Assembly: GCA_021373255.1 (NCBI GenBank)
Contig: JAJFTD010000029.1
Location: forward strand, 1 to 59,792
Origin: a bacterium
GTDB lineage: Bacteria; Armatimonadota; UBA5829
Length of the DNA stretch: 59,792 nt
Direction: 5' to 3'
Part shown: piece after piece, positions 54,333 through 59,792 of the stretch
Numbering within the stretch: position 1 is the first letter of the stretch
Layout of the letters: each line of letters opens with the position of its first letter
The notes under the pieces: generated by a model
What the model was told of the DNA's origin: nothing
What the model saw: the letters and a program-made list of their open reading frames with translations, nothing else
The model's database searches: none
Translations under genes and position numbers: made by a program

Positions 54333-54554
54333 TTAAATATATCTGCAAAGACTGAGAATATACAACTTTTGATGGATATATATAACAAGCAATTACATAA
54401 ATTACTTTGTAATAATTCTATATGCCTAGAAGGAATATTGAAACTTGGCGAGCAAGTGTAAACTTGTTAAATAAGAATTGCTGAGTCGCACGCGTCTGTT
54501 CGAGCATTACGATGAGAACTAACCCACTTCTCGTTTACAAGAAGGAGAGTGCGT

Positions 54555-57224
54555 ATGAGTAGGTTCATTGCTGTACTTATTGTCGCGTTGGCACTTATTA
54601 CGCTGGCGTCACCGTTGTTTGCGGAAGACACAGCCACTCCGGCAGCTTCAGACATCTTCCTGTCTGGTACAGTTATTGACAAAAATGGAAAACCAGTTGC
54701 TAAAGCCAAGCTTACAGTGCAGGTTTACACACAAGGCAAGGAAAAGTCTGAGGACCTCGTTTCGGACAAAGCAGGTAAGTTCAAGTCCACGCTAGCACTT
54801 GATCCAAAGAGCCCTTATGCATCGATCTTAGCATTGGCGGATGGCTATTGCAGCTCAAGACAATACATCTCCCAACAGAATATATCCAATGCAACCATCA
54901 CTCTCTGGCCGGGCTACACTTTAATAGGGAAGATTGTAGATGAGAAGGGCCGATTGCTTGCAGGCGCGAAGGTCGATCTGAATGGCTGTTATGCTTATGC
55001 CAATAATAGCAGCGTCCATGCTGAGTTGCCAGATAAGCTCAGATCAGTGGTAATCGGCAAAGACGGGGTATTCAAGTTTAGCAATCTTCCTTACCCAGAT
55101 GATTTTGAGTACATTGATGCAAATATATCTGTTTCCGCACCTGGACGCGCGCTGATCCACAAGAGCATACAGAAAGATGCCATGCGCGAAGTCGTTAAAA
55201 TTATTGATCCACTTGAGTGCAAACTTGACGGCACGCTCTATCTTCCTGGAAAAACAGGTTTTGCCCCTGAGGGAACCGGAATAGTAATTCAAGTTCCGGT
55301 AGACCGGGGTTCTGAGTCTAGGAGCACAAATGTCGGAAAAGACGGTACATTCCACTTTACCCAGCTTCCTCCAGGAAAAGTCAATGTGATGCTTTCTGGA
55401 AATTACCGTGGCCAGGGGAAAAGCGAGCCAATGGCGTGGGCGCTTCCAGCCGTGATGGATGTTGCCCTCTCTCACAAGCAAGCAAAGAACATTGAACTCG
55501 TGATGGTGCCCGGTGCCCTGATAAAGGGAAAGATTTTGGACAAAGCCACAGGAAATGGTGTGGCGTCCGCGCGTCTCTCAATAAACCACCCCGGCAGGCC
55601 TGAAAACACTTTCCCCGACAATGCTGCTACCGATGATAAGGGTGAGTTCAACATCCGCGTGGTAGATGGGCAAACAACTATAACCGTAGACGGGGTTGAT
55701 GGTCAGCCGAGAATCTGGTTCCAATATGATGAGAGACCTACCATAAATGTAAATGTGGCTGAGGGTGAAGAGAAGTCAGATGTGGCGCTCAAGATCGATC
55801 TTAATCAGAACAATGAATGTTCATGGGATGTTCAGAGTAAACCTGTTCCGCATGATTTTGAACTCAAGCCTGGTACCTATGACTTGGTATGGGATCCTGA
55901 TGTCGATTGCTCGGACGCTGTCTATATATCAAGAAAGTATGAAGGCGACAAAGTCAATGGTATTGTAAAGAAGCTTCCAGAGTTGGCCTCTACCAAGGCT
56001 AAACGCCTGGCATATCCGCTGGATGGCTCAGAAAACGATGGTCTTCTTTTTGTCGTCATCGATGAATCTAAAGGCACCGGTAAAGGTTGGGATACCGCAT
56101 ACATTGATATGAACCGCAACGGAGACCTTACTGATGATGAGCCAGTTCATTTTATAATTCGTAAAAATTACAACATGGTGAAAACTGACTGGTTTACCGC
56201 GCAGGCCCACCAGGGTCTCAGTGAAGGAGATCGGACAGATCATCCGATGCAGATAAGGCTCGAGATATACGGAGATCCAAACAATCTGTATGTCCAGATT
56301 CAGCGAAAGGGCGCATGGAAGGGCACTATAGACTCTAACAAGGGAATGGTTAATTGCATAGCAGCAGATACGACTTCAAATGGTGTATGCAGCGACCTTG
56401 GAGATATAAACGATAGATTAGATTGTAAATGCATCGGTGACTCAATCTTTGTCGACCTCAACGGATTCGGCAGGGTTGTAGCGACAAGCTGGAGCCCGCA
56501 TTGTATAGATCTCAATAAGATCACAAAAGTAGCTGATAGCTTCTACATAATAAAAGTAAGCCCTGTTGGTAATAGAATAACTGTGGAGCCATATACCGGT
56601 GATCTAGGCCAGTTAGTCGTGCGGGGTGTAAATATACAAGGTCGCAGAGCATCTACTGAAAGCATGAGCGTGATAAGTAAGACAGGATATTACTCGTTTA
56701 GTAATTGCGATAATAGGCCCATCACCTTACCGGCAGGTAAATACAACATCTCCTCATGCGAGATGACTCTCGATACTCCAAACAAGTTAAACGTAACTTG
56801 TAGCCCCGATTCATCAGTGACGATTGATGCTGACAAAATGTCGATGGTTACCATCGCTGGTAAGCTCTCGCTTGCGATTAATCTTGCTGATAAAGAATTG
56901 ATCCTAAAGCCTGGAGTATCAAATACCATCAGTTGGGACATCAAAGTTGGAGGCAAGACAACCGTCAGTGCTTTTGGTGATAGTAACCAGTCAAATCCAC
57001 CGAAAGTGAAATTCCTTAAGAACGGAAAGCTATTATATACCACCACAGCGGGCTATACTTGAGGCGGCGGATGCAGGTACGTCGTTGGCGTGCCGTCCAT
57101 TAAGCCCGGAAAGTATACGATTCAACTATCATTCAACACTAAGAGCCCGCTGGGCGTATTGACGTCAAAGAGAGAGTTCATAATAGAGGACACAAAGAAA
57201 AAGAAGGATAATCAGAAGCATTAA
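54555..57224 (+). CDS. Secreted multidomain protein, candidate selenoprotein (UGA at 57060)
   Basis: An 889-residue product if the UGA at 57060-57062 is read as Sec, or 835 residues if it stops there. A signal peptide (FIAVLIVALALITLASPLFA) is followed by several carboxypeptidase-regulatory-like beta domains (FLSGTVIDKNGKPVAKAKL, LIGKIVDEKGRLLAGAKV, LIKGKILDKATGNGVASA). An EF-hand-like loop DMNRNGDLTDDE lies near residue 518. The last domain reads KNGKLLYTTTAGYT, then UGA, then GGGCRYVVGVP and IKPGKYTIQLSF, ending at TAA 57222-57224. The 53 codons after UGA look like the missing strands of the same beta domain. Start ATG 54555 follows AAGGAG by 7 bases. Family unknown; it may bind or oxidise a ligand outside the cytosol. 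Confidence 0.7.
57063..57098 (+). promoter_or_regulatory. Possible bacterial SECIS stem-loop
   Basis: Directly after the UGA, GGCGGC (57063-57068) can pair with GCCG-T-CC (57092-57098). Inside, ATGC (57071-57074) pairs with GCGT (57088-57091), or GATG (57070-57073) with CGTC (57080-57083) giving the loop CAGGTA. Both foldings place GGU (57076-57078) in the loop, as in bacterial SECIS elements. The GGU is 13 bases after UGA, slightly closer than the usual range. Supports, but does not prove, Sec insertion. Confidence 0.5.
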
Positions 57225-57261
57225 AAGCGAGCAAATAGTCTAAACAATCTAATATAGAATC

Positions 57262-57298
57262 AAGAGAACCCCCCAGCAAAACCGGGGGTTCTCTTTTT
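57262..57298 (+). terminator. Rho-independent terminator of the Sec-island transcript
   Basis: AGAGAACCCCC (57263-57273) pairs with GGGGGTTCTCT (57284-57294), with a 10-base loop and a T tract to 57298. It lies 37 bases after the TAA that ends the extended frame and about 200 bases after the UGA, which fits a longer coding region. Confidence 0.9.
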
Positions 57299-57313
57299 AC
57301 AATAGTATGGGTG

Positions 57314-58381
57314 CTATCTCGGCCATCTCAGATGAACCGGCAGCATCTTAGGATACGCAATATGCGGCTCACTCTGATACCAGTAGGCAACCGATGCGAT
57401 ATCGTCCTGCAGCGGCTGGAACTTGCCATTTGGCCACCAACCAAGCGCCTGAATGGTTACCTTCAGATCAGAATCGAATCTTATCGGATCAAGAATGTGC
57501 CAGCGATACAAACCATGCATTATCACCTGATTCTCTTTATGGATGCACAGCGGATACCCCAGGAAGTTTGTGCAGTATGTTTTTTCTTGTCCATCCGGTC
57601 CATAAAAACACCACGCTCCACCGAAGTAGTCTTCGGTTCCAGTTCCACAGATAGTCGGATACTCGATGTCGCCATCAATATAGAACTTGGCTTCGCCCTC
57701 TCCCCACCAACCGTTGGAGAGTTGCGTCCATGCGAGATATGTGCCGACGTAATGGCCTTTTCCTTTAATCCCATCGACAATCACATGCTCAGGATAATCA
57801 ATGGATGTTACCGACCTTCTCCACTGGGCATGGAAATAGGCTTCTGCGTCGTCTACATCTCGAAGTTCATAATCGACCTGAAAGAAGAAACCAACTATGT
57901 CTTTTCCGTGCTGATTTTCTATTTCTATTCTAGCTCTTTTTCTAAATGGCATTGGCCAATATGAGTTGAACGCACCTCTGGGATTAACTGCAATCGGCAT
58001 TGAATTAACGTATGTTGCAACTGCATGCCCGCAGCAGAAGAAGTCTCCGAAAGGAACTTCAACAGACGGTATATCTTCATCATCCCAATACATGCGGATT
58101 ATTATATCTCGAAACACCTTCTCTTCATTTGTCATCCAGATGTGCGTGATTGCTCCCGGCCCTTCGATATCGGCAATAGTCGTTTTTGAACCTTGAGCAA
58201 GAGTGATGCATGGCTGAACTTTCCAACTCTTACCCAGCATTGAAGCTGCATTGTTTTCATCAGGAATTGCTTGTGCGCCAGCGCCTTTAGCACCGGTAGG
58301 ATTCTCTGCACATATACTTCGGCTCTTCGCATTAGAGAGCCTGGCAATGCCGAACATTTTGCAATTGTTTGGATCTATCAA
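57314..58381 (-). CDS. GH172 (DUF2961) family glycoside hydrolase
   Basis: A 355-residue protein of the DUF2961/GH172 family, whose characterised members act on alpha-D-fructofuranoside or alpha-D-arabinofuranoside linkages. Visible family motifs: SRSICAENPTGAKGAG near residue 18, GPGAITHIWMT near residue 74, then MYWDDEDIPSVEVPFGDFF, NPRGAFNSYWPMPF and the late GTGTEDYFGGAWCFY near residue 245. No signal peptide is seen, so it may act in the cytosol. It is divergent from an AraC-type regulator 175 bases away, which probably controls it. Confidence 0.92.
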   Translation of the reverse strand: MIDPNNCKMFGIARLSNAKSRSICAENPTGAKGAGAQAIPDENNAASMLGKSWKVQPCITLAQGSKTTIADIEGPGAITHIWMTNEEKVFRDIIIRMYWDDEDIPSVEVPFGDFFCCGHAVATYVNSMPIAVNPRGAFNSYWPMPFRKRARIEIENQHGKDIVGFFFQVDYELRDVDDAEAYFHAQWRRSVTSIDYPEHVIVDGIKGKGHYVGTYLAWTQLSNGWWGEGEAKFYIDGDIEYPTICGTGTEDYFGGAWCFYGPDGQEKTYCTNFLGYPLCIHKENQVIMHGLYRWHILDPIRFDSDLKVTIQALGWWPNGKFQPLQDDIASVAYWYQSEPHIAYPKMLPVHLRWPR

Positions 58382-58556
58382 TTGATTATCTCCCTCGAAA
58401 ATAGTATATTTTCGTCCCTTCGCGATGAGCCTGGCAGCGGCGCGGCACGCGCTGCGAGAAGGTTCATCGGCGATTCCTTTGCTTATGGCTCAAAATCAAA
58501 TACTCCGCCACAGAGTCTAATTTGTCCAATTATATGTGTCTCTTTGACCCATTGAA

Positions 58557-59420
58557 ATGGTAGATGTTATGCGATATTTGTTGTATCCTATGATTATTAT
58601 GCAGCGGATCAAACAGTTTTTCTCCACATATCCAATAAACACTGAAGAGCTAAGCATACACGCTATAGGAGTCCAAGAGGGCATGCGCCCGGTAATTGTC
58701 GACAGACCCGGCGGCACGGGTGATTGGCTCTTCATGTTCTTTTATGAGAACAATACTATTGTAAACCGGAGCGAGCAGCCGGAGAATACTATGATAATAT
58801 GGGATCCGCAGCACGGCCACTATTACGGTAGGCAAGACATCCCCTGGAGGCATTCCTGGCTACACTGCGACGGTAATTGCATTGCTCCTATTCTTTCACA
58901 ATGTGCCATCCCCAAAAACGAGCCATTACACACAAGCGGTCCTGAGATATTTGAACGATATCTAATTGATATATACAGAGAAGTTACTTTCTTTTTGACC
59001 CCCGAACCGCACATAGTGAGAAACATTCTGCAGAACTTGGCATATGAGATCGCAAGAGATATTCGTGGAGGTAATGAGGGTTTTGTAATACCGCCGGAGT
59101 TTCTGGCTGTGAAGCAACATATATCTGAGCACTTTAATGAATCGATGAGCTTGTCCAGCCTTGCCGAGATGACTAATCTCTCAGTGCCACACTTCTGCTG
59201 CCTCTTCAAGCGCTTCTTCAAGCAACCTCCTATAGAGATGTTAATAGATTCACGAATGAGCCATGCTGTTTACCTTTTACGAGACGTCAGCCTCTCTATC
59301 ACGGAGGTAGCTCGTAGGGTGGGGTATTTGGATATCTACCAGTTTTCCAAGCTCTTTAAAAATCGATACAGTGAATCTCCTCGGCGCACGAGAGAACGGC
59401 TAACACGTAGGAATAAGTGA
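58557..59420 (+). CDS. AraC-family transcription regulator
   Basis: A 287-residue regulator. The N-terminal 160 residues form a cupin-like effector domain (VDRPGGTGDWLFMFFY, then NTMIIWDPQHGHYYG). The C-terminal 100 residues carry the two helix-turn-helix motifs: MSLSSLAEMTNLSVPHFCCL and SITEVARRVGYLDIYQFSK, with the typical end FKNRYSESPRRTRE. Divergent placement beside the GH172 gene suggests a local sugar-responsive switch. The start could also be the in-frame ATG a few codons further. Confidence 0.9.
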   Translation: MVDVMRYLLYPMIIMQRIKQFFSTYPINTEELSIHAIGVQEGMRPVIVDRPGGTGDWLFMFFYENNTIVNRSEQPENTMIIWDPQHGHYYGRQDIPWRHSWLHCDGNCIAPILSQCAIPKNEPLHTSGPEIFERYLIDIYREVTFFLTPEPHIVRNILQNLAYEIARDIRGGNEGFVIPPEFLAVKQHISEHFNESMSLSSLAEMTNLSVPHFCCLFKRFFKQPPIEMLIDSRMSHAVYLLRDVSLSITEVARRVGYLDIYQFSKLFKNRYSESPRRTRERLTRRNK

Positions 59421-59599
59421 TTATCTGCAAAAAATAAGCGATACAAGCTAGCATTATAACGGCGTAATAGATACAATTATTATGTCGGCTTGTGAGTTCA
59501 TAGCATTGTTATAATGATAGTATATCGGCAATAGTCAAGTACCTCGCAAGTTATAATCAAAACAACTTGTATAGAAATTTACTTTACAAGATATTCTAC

Positions 59600-59614
59600 G
59601 AGCCTTTCAGGCTC
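59600..59614. other. Short hairpin upstream of the last gene
   Basis: GAGCCT-TTC-AGGCTC is a perfect 6-bp inverted repeat with a 3-base loop, 28 bases before the start of the final partial gene. It has no T tract, so it is not a terminator on its own. It could be an operator or 5' leader structure. Confidence 0.35.
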
Positions 59615-59642
59615 CGGCTATACAGGATTAGGAGACAGGTAA

Positions 59643-59792
59643 TTGGATCTTATTGATAAGTTGTCCCGTTCGCTCGATAGGTTGAATATCGAGCTTGATT
59701 TTGCGGAAGGTTTTCTGAAGCAGCGTTCCGACGCTGAGTGTGAGGCTGAGGTTAAGGCAGTCAGGCAGATGGTAGCACAGCGGGCTGATAGC
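59643..59792 (+). CDS. Start of an unrecognised gene, cut by window end
   Basis: An open frame of 50 codons reaches the last base. It begins at TTG 59643 after AGGAGACAGG, a good ribosome site. The peptide is acidic and probably helical (LDLIDKLSRSLDRLNIEL, then EAEVKAVRQMVAQRA). No domain can be named from this length. Gene identity depends on sequence beyond the window. Confidence 0.6.
   Translation, partial: MDLIDKLSRSLDRLNIELDFAEGFLKQRSDAECEAEVKAVRQMVAQRADS

Noticed and set aside
1-59792. CRISPR arrays, insertion sequences and rRNA genes.
   Set aside because: No regularly spaced repeats, no transposase-like reading frames and no rRNA-like segments were seen.

Overview
The window is bacterial DNA of moderate GC content with AT-richer patches at about 31.2-35.7 kb and 54.3-54.5 kb. 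Several genes point to an anaerobic or facultatively anaerobic heterotroph: a glycyl radical enzyme, a 2-hydroxyacyl-CoA dehydratase-type protein with its ATP-dependent activase, a NapH-like Fe-S membrane protein and a complete selenocysteine (Sec) pathway. The many secreted HEAT-repeat, beta-propeller, VIT and GH172 (DUF2961) proteins recall Armatimonadota, Planctomycetota or similar phyla. That placement is inference; there is no rRNA or core phylogenetic marker here.

Layout. (1) 0-4.1 kb: the 3' end of a glycyl radical enzyme gene, a four-PAS histidine kinase and a Pro/Gly-rich anchored protein. (2) 4.1-6.1 kb: tRNA-Leu(CAG) with its own promoter, followed by an intact tyrosine recombinase and a frameshifted second one. 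(3) 6.1-14.6 kb: a plus-strand operon with overlapping start/stop codons: UbiA-type prenyltransferase (frameshifted), radical SAM/SPASM protein, diacylglycerol-kinase-like lipid kinase, a small unknown, a broken Imm8-like gene, a ThiL/PurM-like protein, an Old Yellow Enzyme reductase, an alpha-oxoamine synthase and an SDR epimerase/reductase. It looks like a lipid or quinone-like metabolite pathway. (4) 14.6-31.2 kb: a minus-strand run of nine tightly spaced genes: hen1 (internally deleted), two exported HEAT proteins, pnkp (internally deleted), a PQQ-type propeller, a cytosolic HEAT protein, an ADP-ribosylglycohydrolase, a VIT-domain protein and a second propeller. (5) 31.2-43.6 kb: a secreted ADP-ribosylglycohydrolase-fold protein, a glycoside hydrolase, an Lhr helicase, a MATE transporter and a PAS/RsbW-type ATPase sensor. 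(6) 43.7-57.3 kb: the selenocysteine island: tRNA-Sec(UCA), a small basic exported protein, the NapH-like protein, selA, a degenerate peptidase-like protein, selD read through in frame into an AhpD-like domain, selB, a methyltransferase remnant, the dehydratase/activase pair and a large secreted multidomain protein. (7) 57.3 kb to the end: a GH172 gene, a divergent AraC regulator and the start of one more gene.

Most interesting point. The large secreted protein at the end of the Sec island seems to stop at a UGA at 57060-57062. The same frame stays open for 53 more codons, makes a plausible beta-strand-rich domain end starting with Sec-Gly-Gly-Gly-Cys, and closes at a TAA 37 bases before a strong terminator. 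A stem-loop with GGU in its loop follows the UGA directly. This is a candidate undescribed extracytoplasmic selenoprotein with a U-x-x-x-C motif.

A second theme is decay. Hen1, Pnkp and a SelB-adjacent methyltransferase each have both ends but lack an internal block, and UbiA, an integrase and an Imm8-like gene carry frameshifts. Either this is real gene erosion or the assembly contains errors; read mapping would tell.
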